Of a DNA stretch of 64,000 nt, positions 1 to 9,847 are shown one piece after another. The first letter of the stretch is position 1. Each line of letters starts with the position of its first letter. Origin of the DNA: Leptospira broomii serovar Hurstbridge str. 5399 (lineage in GTDB: Bacteria > Spirochaetota > Leptospiria > Leptospirales > Leptospiraceae); the NCBI RefSeq assembly GCF_000243715.2, contig NZ_AHMO02000008.1, positions 1,289,001-1,353,000 of the forward strand, written 5' to 3'. The notes under the pieces were generated by a model. The model was not told the DNA's origin and searched no databases. It was given only the letters and a program-made list of their open reading frames with translations. The translations under genes were made by a program, and so were the position numbers.

Positions 1-1413
1 GACTTCTTTCAAGAATCCTCGACCGGATTCAGTGGAAACGAGTTCATAATGTGCCAAATACATATAAAGCATATTTAATGTAAATTCCGTACCAAAGCTC
101 GGTCCTTTTAAAAGTTCCAAAGAATTATAAAACTCCTCTAGAGGAATCCCCGGTTCTATAGTGATCACGCCACAGTGCAGATTTTTGTCCCGGGCAATTT
201 TAGAGAAATTTCCGTGATTTTCTTCAGAACCGCTCCAATGTACGGCTTTGATTTTGGGATGCTTTTGGAAAAATTCCGCAAGAATTGCCGCATTCTTACC
301 GATCTCAGTAACTCTTTCCTGATAGTCTTCCACCTCGAAAGCCATACGTTGCATATCGCGAACATAAGGTTGTTCGATAAAATTCGGACATCGATCCTTC
401 AATTGCCGAAAGTAAGGCGAAACAGGATTTAAAAAGATCGCCCCCATCATTACGTCCGCGTGCCCGCACGCGAACTTAGTCAAACTTTCTACAATCACGT
501 CCGCAAAAGGCGTTAGATCGACGACCGCCGATCCAGCTACGGAAATATCAGCGACTAAAGGGATTCCGTATTGCGCGAGTAATTCCTTAAGCTTAGGATA
601 ATCAGGAACTTGGATTAGCGGATTAGTTGGGGACTCCGTTAGAATCGCTGCGACGCGATTTCCTTCTTTCTTTAGGAATTCTTCCAACTCGGTAAGATCT
701 CCAACTTCGTGAAAGATATGAGAACCCCGCGAATACTTTTCCAATATTCGAATATTATCCACATATAGCCAACCGAGCCTAAGCCAAAGATCTTTCCCTT
801 CCGTTGCTCGAATCTCATCCAGAACCTTGAAGGTCGTATAGATTCCGTTCATACCGGAATTAGTGAGAAAGACTTCCAAACCTTTTCCCGGATATAAGTT
901 TTTGAGATCCCGGATAATTCGTTTCTCGGCATCCTGCGTGCGCGCTTCTTCAGGAAAGATGGAATCGATGAGTCCTTTTTTGAACAGATAGTCCTCCGCT
1001 TTTCGAGAGGAAACAAGACATCCTGTGTGTTGGATAAAAGAAAGCACCTCGCCCTCTTTTTCCTTCCCGACAGGAATCTTTAACGTAACGATTCCTTCAT
1101 CTTCGAAAATAAGAGCGTTCTCTATCTTAAAAAGATTGATAATATGGTCGGCGGCTTTTCGAGAATTTAGGATGAATTGAGGGCCCTCGATTCCTTTTGT
1201 TTCCCGATTATAATCCAGAATCCTTTCGACATAAGCGTGGGCTATAAATCTAGGATAACCCGCCTTTAAACGTGAAAGAGTTTCGACTCGCTTTTCTTCA
1301 TAGCCTACGACGTCGAGAACCTGGGGAAGGCTCATCGATACCGCGTGAATATTGGAAAACGGAATTCTTTCTCCGCAAATTCTTCGAAATGATTCTTCTA
1401 CTTCCTTTAACAT
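1..1413 (-). CDS. Cys/Met metabolism PLP-dependent enzyme (cystathionine gamma-synthase-like), partial
   Basis: The reading frame is open from an ATG at 1413 to the window edge (471 codons), so the C-terminus is missing. The product looks like a pyridoxal-phosphate enzyme of the Cys/Met transsulfuration family, which catalyses beta or gamma elimination or replacement on sulfur amino acids. The PLP-lysine region is recognisable as SLTKFACGHADVMMGA, close to the family's S-x-TK-x-x-x-GHSD-x-x-GG pattern. It is preceded by an Asp-containing VADISVAG strand and by LTESPTNP. An N-terminal extension of roughly 120 residues precedes the usual catalytic region, which is longer than a standard 380-400 residue MetB or MetC. 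Substrate cannot be assigned from sequence alone. It lies downstream of prfA on the same strand with a 60-base gap. Confidence 0.8.
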   Translation of the reverse strand, partial: MLKEVEESFRRICGERIPFSNIHAVSMSLPQVLDVVGYEEKRVETLSRLKAGYPRFIAHAYVERILDYNRETKGIEGPQFILNSRKAADHIINLFKIENALIFEDEGIVTLKIPVGKEKEGEVLSFIQHTGCLVSSRKAEDYLFKKGLIDSIFPEEARTQDAEKRIIRDLKNLYPGKGLEVFLTNSGMNGIYTTFKVLDEIRATEGKDLWLRLGWLYVDNIRILEKYSRGSHIFHEVGDLTELEEFLKKEGNRVAAILTESPTNPLIQVPDYPKLKELLAQYGIPLVADISVAGSAVVDLTPFADVIVESLTKFACGHADVMMGAIFLNPVSPYFRQLKDRCPNFIEQPYVRDMQRMAFEVEDYQERVTEIGKNAAILAEFFQKHPKIKAVHWSGSEENHGNFSKIARDKNLHCGVITIEPGIPLEEFYNSLELLKGPSFGTEFTLNMLYMYLAHYELVSTESGRGFLKEV

Positions 1414-1473
1414 AATCCGTTTACCATCGCAAACCCCAACTAGGAAACTTCAACCCAATAAACCGAACTTTCC

Positions 1474-2538
1474 TCAATGAGCTTGAGATTCTGCCAGTCG
1501 CTTGGCTCTATCTTCTTCCGTTAAAGCACCGATTAAATCATCTAGGTCGCCTTCCATTATACCAGAAAGGTTATGACTAGTAAAGCCGATGCGGTGATCC
1601 GTACAGCGCCCCTGCGGAAAGTTGTATGTCCGAATTCTCTCCGATCGATCCCCCGTTCCGACCATCTGCTTTTTCAATGCATCTGCCGCAGCTTTCTTTT
1701 CTTCAGCCTGCTTTTCCAAGATTCGAGCGCTTAAAATTCGCATCGCTTTAGCTTTATTCTTATGTTGCGATTTCTCGTCCTGACAGGCGACAGCGATACC
1801 GGTCGGAATATGCGTGATTCGTACTGCAGAGTCCGTCGTATTTACGTGCTGCCCACCGGATCCGGAAGAACGATAGACGTCGATTCGTAGATCGTTTTCG
1901 TTGATATTAATTTCGGATTCTTCTGCTTCCGGCAAAACGGCGACGGTTACGGCGCTTGTATGAATTCGTCCTCCGGATTCGGTCGCAGGAATGCGTTGGA
2001 CTCGATGAGTTCCCGCTTCGAATTTAAAAAGATCGTAAGCTCGTTCGTTCTCTAAGGCAAAAACGATTTCTTTTAACCCGCCGATTCCGGTCGGGGAAGA
2101 ATCGATAATTTCATGTTTGATTCCCTGTTTATCGGCGTATTTGGTATACATGCGGTATAGATCGGCAACGAAAAGCCCTGCCTCGTCCCCTCCTGTTCCC
2201 GCACGTATTTCCACCAAAATGTTTTTGCCGGAATTCGGATCGGGAGGGAGTAGCATGACCTCCAGCTCCTTTTCAAGGGATTCGATTCGTTCGGAAGCCG
2301 ACTGTTTCTCCTCTTCGTACATCGAACGCATTTCCCCATCTTTTTCCGTTTTGAGGAGTTCCTCGGCTTCTTTTCTATCTTGAATTAATTTTTGGTACTC
2401 TGAAATCTTTTCAAATAAAGGAGTAAGACGAGACCGTTCCTTATAAAGTCGCTTTAAATCTTCCGGATTGGACGCCGTGGTCAGTTCATCCGAGATTTTA
2501 AGGTATTTTTGTTGTATTTTTTCTAGTCTATCTAACAT
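1474..2538 (-). CDS. prfA: Peptide chain release factor 1
   Basis: Class I release factor that recognises UAA and UAG in the ribosomal A site and triggers peptidyl-tRNA hydrolysis. The catalytic GGQ loop is intact in [15 protein letters not shown], where Gln is the residue methylated by PrmC. The RF1 codon-recognition domain and the conserved C-terminal domain with [13 protein letters not shown] are also present. The length of 354 residues is typical of RF1. I chose the ATG at 2538 ([10 protein letters not shown]) because it matches the usual N-terminus. The frame also opens at an ATG at 2580, which would overlap the ATG of the divergent gene inside CCATGG. The gene is divergent from the EcsC-like gene, with 40 bases between the two starts. 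Confidence 0.96.
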   Translation of the reverse strand: MLDRLEKIQQKYLKISDELTTASNPEDLKRLYKERSRLTPLFEKISEYQKLIQDRKEAEELLKTEKDGEMRSMYEEEKQSASERIESLEKELEVMLLPPDPNSGKNILVEIRAGTGGDEAGLFVADLYRMYTKYADKQGIKHEIIDSSPTGIGGLKEIVFALENERAYDLFKFEAGTHRVQRIPATESGGRIHTSAVTVAVLPEAEESEININENDLRIDVYRSSGSGGQHVNTTDSAVRITHIPTGIAVACQDEKSQHKNKAKAMRILSARILEKQAEEKKAAADALKKQMVGTGDRSERIRTYNFPQGRCTDHRIGFTSHNLSGIMEGDLDDLIGALTEEDRAKRLAESQAH

Positions 2539-2578
2539 AGAAACAGGTTCCCATTGCCTTATTACCCCACTCTCTTCC

Positions 2579-3202
2579 ATGGAAAACTATAATTCACTTC
2601 TTTCCGAGGTTTCCGATCGAATCCTCTCACTTCTTTCCGGGTTAAACTCATATAGAAGCCCATACGCCAAGACGATCGGCCAACCCTCCGATTTTATACA
2701 AAGCTTAACCCAAACGGCCTCGATCCAAACCGCTTTAGCAAGCGCTGCTCTTTCTTTACCGACCGGCGGAATCGGAGCCGTGACGGTTGCCCCTGAAATT
2801 TTTTTGGTCCTTCGAATCCAAGGTAAACTTGTAAAAGATATAGCCGCATTATACGGTAAAGAATCGCAAGTTAGTTCCGAGCTGATGGCGTACTGTCTCT
2901 TTAAAGATAAAACTTCCTTTTTCAGGAATTTCCTAAAAGAAGTCGGGGCGAGAATACTAGTTAGACCTGCTACGTGGGAATTACTCACCCAAGGAATTTT
3001 TCGAGCCGCAGCAGCGATGCGTAGCTCAAAATCCCTACAAGCCAGAAAGAGGAGTTTTTGGCTTCCTCTAATAGGTTCCGCCGTTTCCGGAGGTCTTTCT
3101 TACAGCGAAACGCAAAAAATCGCGGACCGAGCACAACGAGTATTTTCTAAAGAAATCATTTCGGTTCCTTCCGACGAACCTTGGACGGAGGAAACAGCCT
3201 GA
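2579..3202 (+). CDS. EcsC-family-like protein
   Basis: A 207-residue protein starting at the ATG at 2579, just outside the prfA 5' end. It contains a hydrophobic Gly-rich stretch ([16 protein letters not shown]) followed by an amphipathic helix ending in AALYG. This resembles the core of EcsC-family proteins, which are membrane-associated and of poorly known role. A second Gly-rich helix ([14 protein letters not shown]) lies near the C-terminus. No catalytic residues are evident. The lipoprotein gene downstream starts only 5 bases after the stop, so the two are probably co-transcribed. The family call is by pattern recognition and is moderately uncertain. Confidence 0.6.
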   Translation: MENYNSLLSEVSDRILSLLSGLNSYRSPYAKTIGQPSDFIQSLTQTASIQTALASAALSLPTGGIGAVTVAPEIFLVLRIQGKLVKDIAALYGKESQVSSELMAYCLFKDKTSFFRNFLKEVGARILVRPATWELLTQGIFRAAAAMRSSKSLQARKRSFWLPLIGSAVSGGLSYSETQKIADRAQRVFSKEIISVPSDEPWTEETA

Positions 3203-3207
3203 CCAGC

Positions 3208-4329
3208 ATGAACAATTCCGATTTATTGCGGAGAATTTTTATCCCAGTTCTTTTTTTCCTTTTCATTCTCGCGAATTGCAAAAGTAAACAGGAAAGTCTA
3301 ATCGAAGAAATTCAAGGACTTGTGGAAGAGGAAAAATACGAGAAAGCGACGGAGCTATTAAAGAACTATCTTCTGCATCCTAAATCGGATGATGAAATTC
3401 TATCGGAAGAAAAACCCGAATCCGTTCGTATCGTGGAACTTTCGCACGATCGAAAACGGTTGGTCTACGTGGAAGATAATAAACTGACCGTAAAAGATCT
3501 GTCCGAAGGAAAAACGGAAACGAAAAAGCTAGATGAGATTCCGGCGTCAATGGCGGTTTCACTTAATGCAAAATTTGCACTTTCGGAATATCCGATGGCG
3601 ACGGGTTGCCGACTATTTGCAATTTCTCTAACGGACAATTCCCTACTTTACGAATCCGGCGCCCAGATTTCCTGTCGTAATCGAGGCGGAATCTCGGACG
3701 ACGGGTCTAAAATTTTTTACTTCGTAGACAATCAGTTGTATGAAGAACGAACCGTGGAGCCTAGAACTCCAAAACTTGTTTTGAGCAAGGAGAAAATAGC
3801 TCCACCTTTTCCGAACCTAAAATCTAGATTCTTTTTATATCCGATCGGAAAGGATTTTCTGTTGTTTTCGGGAAATGCAGGATCCTATACGCTCTACTAT
3901 TTTCAACCTGATAAACGAAGTGTGGATAAACTCGACCAAGAAGTGATAAGTCCGTTACTTTATTATGGTCCGAGTGATTCGGCGTTTTATTTAGGCGGCA
4001 CGATCGGCCGGCTCCATTTGCGAAGACTTCAATACGGTAAAGGAAAGCCGAGCGTTACCAAGCTCTTCACGGTAAGTCGAAAAGAATCGAATCCTTGGAA
4101 ACTAAACGCAAAGAACGAGTATTTATCCAACTACTCAGGTAAGGTACATCTGTGGGGTCCTTTAAGAAAAAGCCAGGTATTGCCCTTATTATGCGAAAGA
4201 ACGTGGATCGTTCATCCCGAAAAAATTCTTTGTGAAACGGAAGTGGGCGGACTCTATCTAACAGGCCTGGAATTTACGGATGACGACTGGACGCTTTTGA
4301 AACTCTACGAAGAAGTTCGAAATAAATAA
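3208..4329 (+). CDS. Putative lipoprotein, possibly beta-propeller
   Basis: Exported lipoprotein of 373 residues. The ATG at 3208 gives a classic signal peptide (basic start, then a hydrophobic run LFFLFILANC) whose Cys would be lipidated. After it comes a short helical segment rich in Glu and Lys, of tetratricopeptide-like character. The rest is a long beta-rich region with repeated units such as LSHDRKRLVYVEDN and GISDDGSKIFYFVDNQ, which look like WD40/PD40-style blades. An in-frame upstream start at 3181 would put charged residues before the signal peptide and overlap the previous gene, so I rejected it. No enzymatic motif is visible. It is likely in an operon with the EcsC-like gene. Confidence 0.7.
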   Translation: MNNSDLLRRIFIPVLFFLFILANCKSKQESLIEEIQGLVEEEKYEKATELLKNYLLHPKSDDEILSEEKPESVRIVELSHDRKRLVYVEDNKLTVKDLSEGKTETKKLDEIPASMAVSLNAKFALSEYPMATGCRLFAISLTDNSLLYESGAQISCRNRGGISDDGSKIFYFVDNQLYEERTVEPRTPKLVLSKEKIAPPFPNLKSRFFLYPIGKDFLLFSGNAGSYTLYYFQPDKRSVDKLDQEVISPLLYYGPSDSAFYLGGTIGRLHLRRLQYGKGKPSVTKLFTVSRKESNPWKLNAKNEYLSNYSGKVHLWGPLRKSQVLPLLCERTWIVHPEKILCETEVGGLYLTGLEFTDDDWTLLKLYEEVRNK

Positions 4330-4335
4330 AATTCT

Positions 4336-5382
4336 TTATAGATAGATATTCAAAAGGATCGTTCCCTTTCCGCTTTCCTTAGGCTCGGGATTGCCGTATC
4401 TAGTTTTTATAAAACTCGTTCCCGGCAATTTTCGTCCCCACGCTGTACCGAAGAATGAGATCTCGCCGCTTGTTTCGAAATTCGATTTTGAAATCCATTC
4501 CCTAAATTTTCCTTCCTCGGTAGGAGATCCTAAGGCGATCCAGCGAGAAACGAAAGTTTTCTTTACGATATCTTCCATCTCGGGAGATCCGAATTCTTCT
4601 CCGTTCAGAAAGCCGATCTTGGCAAAATTGAACGGAATCGTCCACACCTCCGATTCGATCTTATTAGGTTGGGAATTTAGATAAGACGATAAAGAACCAT
4701 CCTTAAATTTGGTTCTTTTTAAAGAACCGTTATAAAGCCTTCCATCCGGAGTAAAAAGATAAGCCCGCTCTTCCCAATTTCCGGGAGAAATCGAAATAAG
4801 ATCTTCCATTATTTTGGGAGAAGGAAGTATGATCGAACCGGCAACGATATTAACGCCGTAAGTCTTCGAAAGGGTGGCGAAAATCCTCTGGTATCTTTCG
4901 ACCGAAGTCTTAGCGAGAAAATTAGCGATCTCGTCCTCGAACAATAAACGGTTTCTCAATCCGCCATAGGAAATTCTTGTAAAGAAAACCGCTCGTTTCC
5001 AGGATCCGATTTCAGAATCCGCTTGAAACACTTCCGAGCGTTGCCCCATCAGAAATAAATAATTTCCTATTTCCGGAGGGTAGACGACGACCGTGGATTT
5101 ATCCAACAAGTCCTTTTCTTTTGCGATAATAAGAGGTTTTTCCAGCCAGGTTCGTAGGCGATCTTCCTTCGAATAATATTCCGGTTTAAATTCCAGTCGG
5201 AGTAAGAGAATGTTGCCCGATTTCCGATTAAATCCCGAAGAATAAAACTGTATCCCACTCTGAGGTAAGCCGGAGATAAATTCTCCTTCTCCTATAGTCT
5301 TTCCCGACAGGAGCCAACCTATTCCGAGAAAAATCGGAATTAAGAAAAGAGAAGCGATTGCATTCCTCCAAAATGGATTCAT
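4336..5382 (-). CDS. Nitrilase-fold protein lacking the catalytic cysteine (putative pseudoenzyme)
   Basis: A 348-residue protein with an N-terminal transmembrane or signal segment (residues about 7-25). The body resembles the carbon-nitrogen hydrolase (nitrilase) fold: a VVVYPPEIG strand with the expected Glu, IVAGSIILP, and a Lys-containing LKRTKF turn. The nucleophile strand, normally IG-x-L-I-C-(Y/E)-(D/E)-x-x-F-PE, reads [13 protein letters not shown], so the active-site Cys appears to be replaced. The ATG at 5382 has a strong upstream GGGGGAAGGA and overlaps the Nudix stop by 4 bases (ATGA), indicating translational coupling. It is the last gene of the TetR-rhomboid-dehydrogenase-Nudix run. 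If the family call is right, it is either a binding protein or a diverged enzyme. Confidence 0.6.
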   Translation of the reverse strand: MNPFWRNAIASLFLIPIFLGIGWLLSGKTIGEGEFISGLPQSGIQFYSSGFNRKSGNILLLRLEFKPEYYSKEDRLRTWLEKPLIIAKEKDLLDKSTVVVYPPEIGNYLFLMGQRSEVFQADSEIGSWKRAVFFTRISYGGLRNRLLFEDEIANFLAKTSVERYQRIFATLSKTYGVNIVAGSIILPSPKIMEDLISISPGNWEERAYLFTPDGRLYNGSLKRTKFKDGSLSSYLNSQPNKIESEVWTIPFNFAKIGFLNGEEFGSPEMEDIVKKTFVSRWIALGSPTEEGKFREWISKSNFETSGEISFFGTAWGRKLPGTSFIKTRYGNPEPKESGKGTILLNIYL

Positions 5383-5846
5383 AGGATCCTTCCCCCTAAT
5401 TCTAATTTTCCGTTCGGTAAAAGAGGAGCATATTCCTTTTGATACAATAAAATCGCATCCAACATATATTCAAAAAACAACCCTCTAGGATCATACGTTT
5501 CTACATTTACCCAAGAAATATAATCATGTTCGTCGGAGAGAACGATTTCCCCTCCCAAAAATTCGGCATGGTAGGCGATGATGATACATGGGTGATTACC
5601 GTCGCTTACTCGATGCTTGTGCACGAAGATCGGTCTCGGATGAACTTTAATTTCACATCGGTTTCCCATTTCTTCGGTTAGCTCGCGAGAAAGACTCTCC
5701 TGCCAATCTCCATAGAACTCGTCCTCATTCATTCTTCCGCCCGGCAAATCACCATAACCTGATTTCCGGTCTCTTAGAATCAGAAGTTCCGGTCCCCTTC
5801 TTAAAAAAACCTTTTGCGTAATTTGGAAAAAACCGTGCTTGTTCAA
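5379..5846 (-). CDS. Nudix hydrolase
   Basis: Hydrolase of nucleoside-diphosphate-linked compounds. The Nudix box (G-x5-E-x7-RE-x-x-EE-x-G) is visible from GGRMNEDEF through SRELTEEMG, with the metal-binding Glu residues present. I chose the TTG at 5846 because it has a strong GGAGGGG six bases upstream and leaves a normal lead-in to the Nudix fold (about 155 residues). The frame is open further to a TTG at 5903, which would overlap the dehydrogenase gene by 23 bases but has no visible ribosome binding site. It overlaps the downstream nitrilase-like gene by 4 bases. The substrate is unknown; the dehydrogenase and nitrilase-like neighbours suggest a role in clearing a modified metabolite, which is inference. 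Confidence 0.85.
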   Translation of the reverse strand: MNKHGFFQITQKVFLRRGPELLILRDRKSGYGDLPGGRMNEDEFYGDWQESLSRELTEEMGNRCEIKVHPRPIFVHKHRVSDGNHPCIIIAYHAEFLGGEIVLSDEHDYISWVNVETYDPRGLFFEYMLDAILLYQKEYAPLLPNGKLELGGRIL

Positions 5847-5880
5847 AAATTTCCCCTCCAAGGGGACCGCATATAATCGG

Positions 5881-7416
5881 TCAATATGGGTCGTGTCTGA
5901 CAATCACTTTTATATTGGTCGGTTTTCTCGCCTCTTCGTAGGCCTTAGGAAGGTCCGAAGCGGAAAACTCTTCTCCAAGCAGATAAGCGGAAACATTTTT
6001 CAAAAAACCTTTCTCTGGTCCTAGAAAAGAAAGAGTCCTGCGAAAATCCCCGCACCGGCTAGATCGCAAAACTCCCCCACGAACAACCCAATTAATGAAC
6101 GGATTGGATTCGGATAATCCGGAATTGACAGGAATAAGAATAAAACCTCTAGGTCGGAGCAAAGAAGGAGCTTCCTTCGCACCTGGCCTAATCGCTAAAT
6201 CTACCGATGAAGCTGATTTCAAAATTGTAAAATCAAATCGACGAAGATCCCCGGTAAATTCTTGGGACTCTAAAAAAGATTCTCCTTCCTGAATAGAACC
6301 CGAATAGAATCGGATTCCTTCTTTTCGAGCAGTATCGATCCAGTCCTGTTCTTCGTTAGAGAGTCGAATTCCATCTTCTAAAAAGACCCAAGTCTCAAGT
6401 GCGGAATTCACTCCCCAAGAAAGATTCTGAAACCCTTTTTGTAGCGGTAAAATTGAGAGTTCGTCGACTACGAGTTCAGTTAAATTTGAAATTCCGAGAG
6501 AACCTAGTCCGTTCGTTGTCTTGCGATGAATTTCCTTGCAAGTTAAATCCATACATAGTTCCAGCCCGTCGATTGCTCCCGTCGTATCGAATACGATGTC
6601 GAAAGTATCCAGCAGATCATTCCAGGAGACTTCTTCCGCGTTTGCAGGGGTCTCCTTGTAATAACGTTCCCCTTTATTAAGCGAACCTCTCGACGAAGTA
6701 TTTAGTCCGGGAAAGACCAGTACCTCATCAGCACCGACTCCAAACGAGGTGTCTTTCAGTTCCCTTCTGCGAAGAATGGCGACGATTTTAAAATCCAGAT
6801 TGTTCCGTCTTCTATATACCTCGAGTCCCGCCAATAGTAACGATCCCAGTCGTCTTGGACCGAGCACAGCGATTCGATTCGGCTTATCGGATGAATTTTC
6901 CAACGAAACTTCCACGCCATGCAACGAGGCTGCAAACGGCTCCAGCAGGATCGCCTCCCTATCTTCTAAAGTTCCTATTTCCACTAAGGTCCCGACGGGA
7001 GCTAACAGAAATTTCCCGAATCCCCCGGGAAGCCGATCTATACCTAATACTTGGCGAGTGGGGCTGTGGGTCTGAAGCCCTCGTTTGCAAAACGGATCTC
7101 CCTCCTCTCCTCTCGCCGCTACAGTATCATTAATTTCTAATACGAATTTCTTTCCTGTAATCGGGTCGGAGGCTAATACCTCATGACCTATAATTTGCGG
7201 TAGAGCGAATGGAAGAAATCTTCGGTCTAAATCCGTAGAACATATTCCGCAAAGTTTCGTCTTAAGAAGTTTATATCCTTTCCCGAGAGAAAGATAAAGG
7301 TCTTTATTGCGGAAGATCTTCCACCCGTCTTTCTCGCTCCCTTCTAAGCGATATTCGGATAACGAAAAAGTGTCGTCTCGATTGTAGTCAAATGCTGAAA
7401 ATTGAACGGTTTCCAA
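5881..7416 (-). CDS. Atypical medium-chain dehydrogenase/reductase (zinc alcohol dehydrogenase-like)
   Basis: A 511-residue member of the medium-chain dehydrogenase superfamily, which oxidises alcohols or polyols with NAD(P). The GroES-like domain has the catalytic zinc ligands: Cys in CGICSTDLD, His-Glu in GHEV and Glu in [11 protein letters not shown]. The four-cysteine structural-zinc lobe is reduced to a single Cys. A Rossmann-like region follows ([16 protein letters not shown], then FDIVFDTTG). The C-terminal half carries extra sequence of over 100 residues relative to the usual 340-380. The TTG start at 7416 directly follows the rhomboid TAG stop and has GGGAGG seven bases upstream. Substrate not assignable; closest in style to glucose or sorbitol dehydrogenase types. 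Confidence 0.75.
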   Translation of the reverse strand: METVQFSAFDYNRDDTFSLSEYRLEGSEKDGWKIFRNKDLYLSLGKGYKLLKTKLCGICSTDLDRRFLPFALPQIIGHEVLASDPITGKKFVLEINDTVAARGEEGDPFCKRGLQTHSPTRQVLGIDRLPGGFGKFLLAPVGTLVEIGTLEDREAILLEPFAASLHGVEVSLENSSDKPNRIAVLGPRRLGSLLLAGLEVYRRRNNLDFKIVAILRRRELKDTSFGVGADEVLVFPGLNTSSRGSLNKGERYYKETPANAEEVSWNDLLDTFDIVFDTTGAIDGLELCMDLTCKEIHRKTTNGLGSLGISNLTELVVDELSILPLQKGFQNLSWGVNSALETWVFLEDGIRLSNEEQDWIDTARKEGIRFYSGSIQEGESFLESQEFTGDLRRFDFTILKSASSVDLAIRPGAKEAPSLLRPRGFILIPVNSGLSESNPFINWVVRGGVLRSSRCGDFRRTLSFLGPEKGFLKNVSAYLLGEEFSASDLPKAYEEARKPTNIKVIVRHDPY

Positions 7417-8079
7417 CTATCTTCCTCCCACGAGAAATCCAAGTATCAGAAGCAAAATCACGAACACTAGATTTAATATGAATCCCGTATGCAATTGCTG
7501 CCTTTCTTTATTATTCAGAAAATATGCCGCGAATACCACTGATAAGAATCCGCCTAGATGAGCCCAGTGAGCTACTTGATCCCTAGCAAACAAATTCGTT
7601 ATATCCGAATATACCATCAGCCACGCAAGAGCAAAAATCGGAAACGGATAGCTTCGTTTTCGAATACGCATCGAAAATGGGGATAAAAGTGCTGCGACAG
7701 CGGCTAATCCCGAAACCGCTCCCGAAGCCCCGATTGCGGGACTAGAATCGCTCAGAAACAACCCTCTTACTAACGAATCCAAAAATCCGGAAACAAAAGC
7801 CCCCATGAAGAAAAACAAAAGCCATTTTGCTTTTCCGACTTTATATTCAACGATCCTTCCCAAGAAAAAAAGAAAGAGCATATTCCAAAACAAATGAGTG
7901 AAATCCGCGTGAAAAAACGCCATTCCGATCCACTTCCAAGGATAGAATTCTCCCGGACGACTAATGAAAAAAGCTTCAAGCATTTCGTTCGGAACGAAAG
8001 CGTTCAGTATGACTTGAGAAATCGTAATGAGCAAAACAAAGAACGCAGTCAGCGGAAATTCGAAGAGAAAGGCTCTCAC
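7417..8079 (-). CDS. Rhomboid family intramembrane serine protease
   Basis: Polytopic membrane protease that cleaves transmembrane substrates within the bilayer. About six transmembrane helices are visible. The catalytic Ser lies in GASGAVSG (Ser119) and the catalytic His in AHWAHLGG (likely His174). The H-x-x-x-N element (HLFWN, residues 62-66) is also present. The length of 220 residues is normal for a minimal bacterial rhomboid. The start is GTG at 8079, preceded by GAGGGAAG with six-base spacing, and it overlaps the TetR stop as GTGA. The dehydrogenase starts on the next base after its stop. It is the second gene of a tightly packed five-gene operon. Confidence 0.9.
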   Translation of the reverse strand: MRAFLFEFPLTAFFVLLITISQVILNAFVPNEMLEAFFISRPGEFYPWKWIGMAFFHADFTHLFWNMLFLFFLGRIVEYKVGKAKWLLFFFMGAFVSGFLDSLVRGLFLSDSSPAIGASGAVSGLAAVAALLSPFSMRIRKRSYPFPIFALAWLMVYSDITNLFARDQVAHWAHLGGFLSVVFAAYFLNNKERQQLHTGFILNLVFVILLLILGFLVGGR

Positions 8080-8765
8080 GATGTTCTTCCCTCGATATAA
8101 TGAGTCAAATATGCTTTCAACATGACCTTTAATTCTCTAAGAATGCTATCCGCAAGAACAGGATCTTCCTTTTCCCGCAGCCAACGTGATAAAACGGAAT
8201 CGGTCACTTCCACTATGATTCGGGAAATGATTTCCGCCTCCGGATTTTCCTTCATTCCGGGAACGATCCGAGAAAATAAATTCGAAACATTGGATGCAAT
8301 ATAGCGATTATTTTCCCGATCGATCTCGACCAACTCGGGATCCATCTTGATGTTCGACCATAAAGGTACGAAGCCGGGCTCGGTTAAATAGAGATTAGCG
8401 AACGCGTCGATTACATTGTCTATCAGTTCCGGCCAACCGGTCCCATCCACTTCAACCGAAAGAAAACCCATGAACATGGCATTGACTCGCTCAAGATGTC
8501 GCTTACCGACAGCGTTTAAAATCGCATGTTTATTCGGAAAATATTGGTATAAGGAACCGATGGGAATTTCGGCCTTTTGTGCAATCAGATTCGTCGTGAT
8601 GGCTTCCGCTCCGACCTCGTCCAAGAGAGAGGCCACGACATCCAATATATTTTGCACACGTTGGATGGCTCGTTTTTGAGAGGGAGCCTTTCTTGGTTCC
8701 AACTCGGACGGTTTTGCTTTAGAGGAAGGCTCCCCTGTTTTCCCAGGTTTTATTGATTTGGTCAA
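8076..8765 (-). CDS. TetR/AcrR family transcriptional regulator
   Basis: One-component repressor with an N-terminal TetR helix-turn-helix: AITTNLIAQKAEIPIGSLYQYFPNKHAILNAV is the diagnostic recognition region, preceded by the RVQNILDVVASLL helix. The C-terminal ligand-binding domain is about 140 helical residues and predicts no ligand. Start: no ATG fits. TTG at 8765 has GGAG nine bases upstream; a TTG at 8801 extends the frame by 12 residues but lacks a ribosome binding site. A basic, Pro-rich tail precedes the DNA-binding domain. As the first gene of the operon with rhomboid, dehydrogenase, Nudix and nitrilase-like genes, it probably autoregulates the set. Confidence 0.85.
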   Translation of the reverse strand: MTKSIKPGKTGEPSSKAKPSELEPRKAPSQKRAIQRVQNILDVVASLLDEVGAEAITTNLIAQKAEIPIGSLYQYFPNKHAILNAVGKRHLERVNAMFMGFLSVEVDGTGWPELIDNVIDAFANLYLTEPGFVPLWSNIKMDPELVEIDRENNRYIASNVSNLFSRIVPGMKENPEAEIISRIIVEVTDSVLSRWLREKEDPVLADSILRELKVMLKAYLTHYIEGRTS

Positions 8766-8835
8766 ACGGATCTTCTCCGAAAATCTATTGCTTCCTCCCA
8801 AAGACTATGACGGGAAGAATCCTTCAAGAAAAGTA

Positions 8836-9732
8836 TTAAATCGTACCGTAGTACCGTAGAATATGTCGTAGACTTGTCAGGTAAGATGCGCCGAAAAGAT
8901 TAACATGAACTAAGATAGGATAAATTTGCCAAAATTGAATTCTATCTTTAAGATGCATAGGATCATCCAATCCGCAAGTGGAAAGAATATCCTGCATATC
9001 ATCCAAGTTGATAGGACTACCGAACAACTGCAACATCGCCAAATCTTGTTCCGGATGAGAATATGCGACGGACGGATCGATCAAGTACGCGTACCCGTTT
9101 TTTCCCTGTAATACGTTGCCGGACCATAAGTCTCCATGAATCATTCTAGGTTGAATTCGATTTAATCCCCATTCTTCCGTAAATTTATCAAAAACCTTTC
9201 GGATGGAGATTATATCTTTCTCTGTGAGAAGTTTTCTAGTTTGCGCTAATTCTATTTGGGGTTTTAGGCGATCTTGCCAGAAAAATTCTTCGAAACTTGA
9301 AAACCAACCGTTCCGCTGCGGAAGGGATCCTATAAAATTATCTCGTTTCCAACCCCAGGACCCGAATTCACCGCGGTACAAATTCTTAAGACTAGCAATT
9401 AAATCGTCTCGAAACCCGGTCGAAGAGCCGGTTTCGATAAATTCCATGGCAAGAAGGGAAACTTTCCCCAAATTCACCGTTCCAAAGCATTCCGGGACGC
9501 GAACACCTAAGCGACAAAGTTGTTCAAGACCTTCAGCTTCGGATTCCGCCATTTCTTTCTTTGGTATAACTTTTACGGCTACTCTGGAACCGTCTTGTAA
9601 CTTGACCGAATACAGCTCAAAGAGGCTAGAAGAGTAAAATGAAACTTCCGCCTTTTTAGCCGGGGATAGAAGTCCGAGTCTTTCTAACCCGTCTCGGATT
9701 AATTCCTCGGTTCCTGTGTTTATGAGAGCCAT
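8836..9732 (-). CDS. Fructosamine kinase family protein
   Basis: Kinase of the fructosamine/ketosamine-3-kinase family (APH-like fold). Members phosphorylate sugar amines formed by protein glycation so that they come off. The catalytic loop MIHGDLWSGNVL with Asp and Asn, the LIDPSVAYSHPEQDLAML metal-binding segment and the Lys of the N-lobe (RVAVKVIPK) are intact. The length of about 298 residues is typical. I chose the ATG at 9732 because AAGGA sits eight bases upstream; in-frame ATG 9741 and TTG 9750 overlap that site. It lies 35-70 bases upstream of the TetR gene on the same strand, so read-through into that operon is possible. Confidence 0.88.
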   Translation of the reverse strand: MALINTGTEELIRDGLERLGLLSPAKKAEVSFYSSSLFELYSVKLQDGSRVAVKVIPKKEMAESEAEGLEQLCRLGVRVPECFGTVNLGKVSLLAMEFIETGSSTGFRDDLIASLKNLYRGEFGSWGWKRDNFIGSLPQRNGWFSSFEEFFWQDRLKPQIELAQTRKLLTEKDIISIRKVFDKFTEEWGLNRIQPRMIHGDLWSGNVLQGKNGYAYLIDPSVAYSHPEQDLAMLQLFGSPINLDDMQDILSTCGLDDPMHLKDRIQFWQIYPILVHVNLFGASYLTSLRHILRYYGTI

Positions 9733-9847
9733 CGTTCGCATCCTTCCCAATCCCGTCGTTCCGGTCCTTCCTATAAAATCGGAGAACGGACAATCCGGAT
9801 TGAAGAAAAATCCTAAATAGGTTTCCCTAATATTACGGGACGAAGAA

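Noticed and set aside
2539..2580. Longer start for prfA at ATG 2580
   Set aside because: It adds 14 residues that RF1 proteins do not usually have and overlaps the divergent gene.
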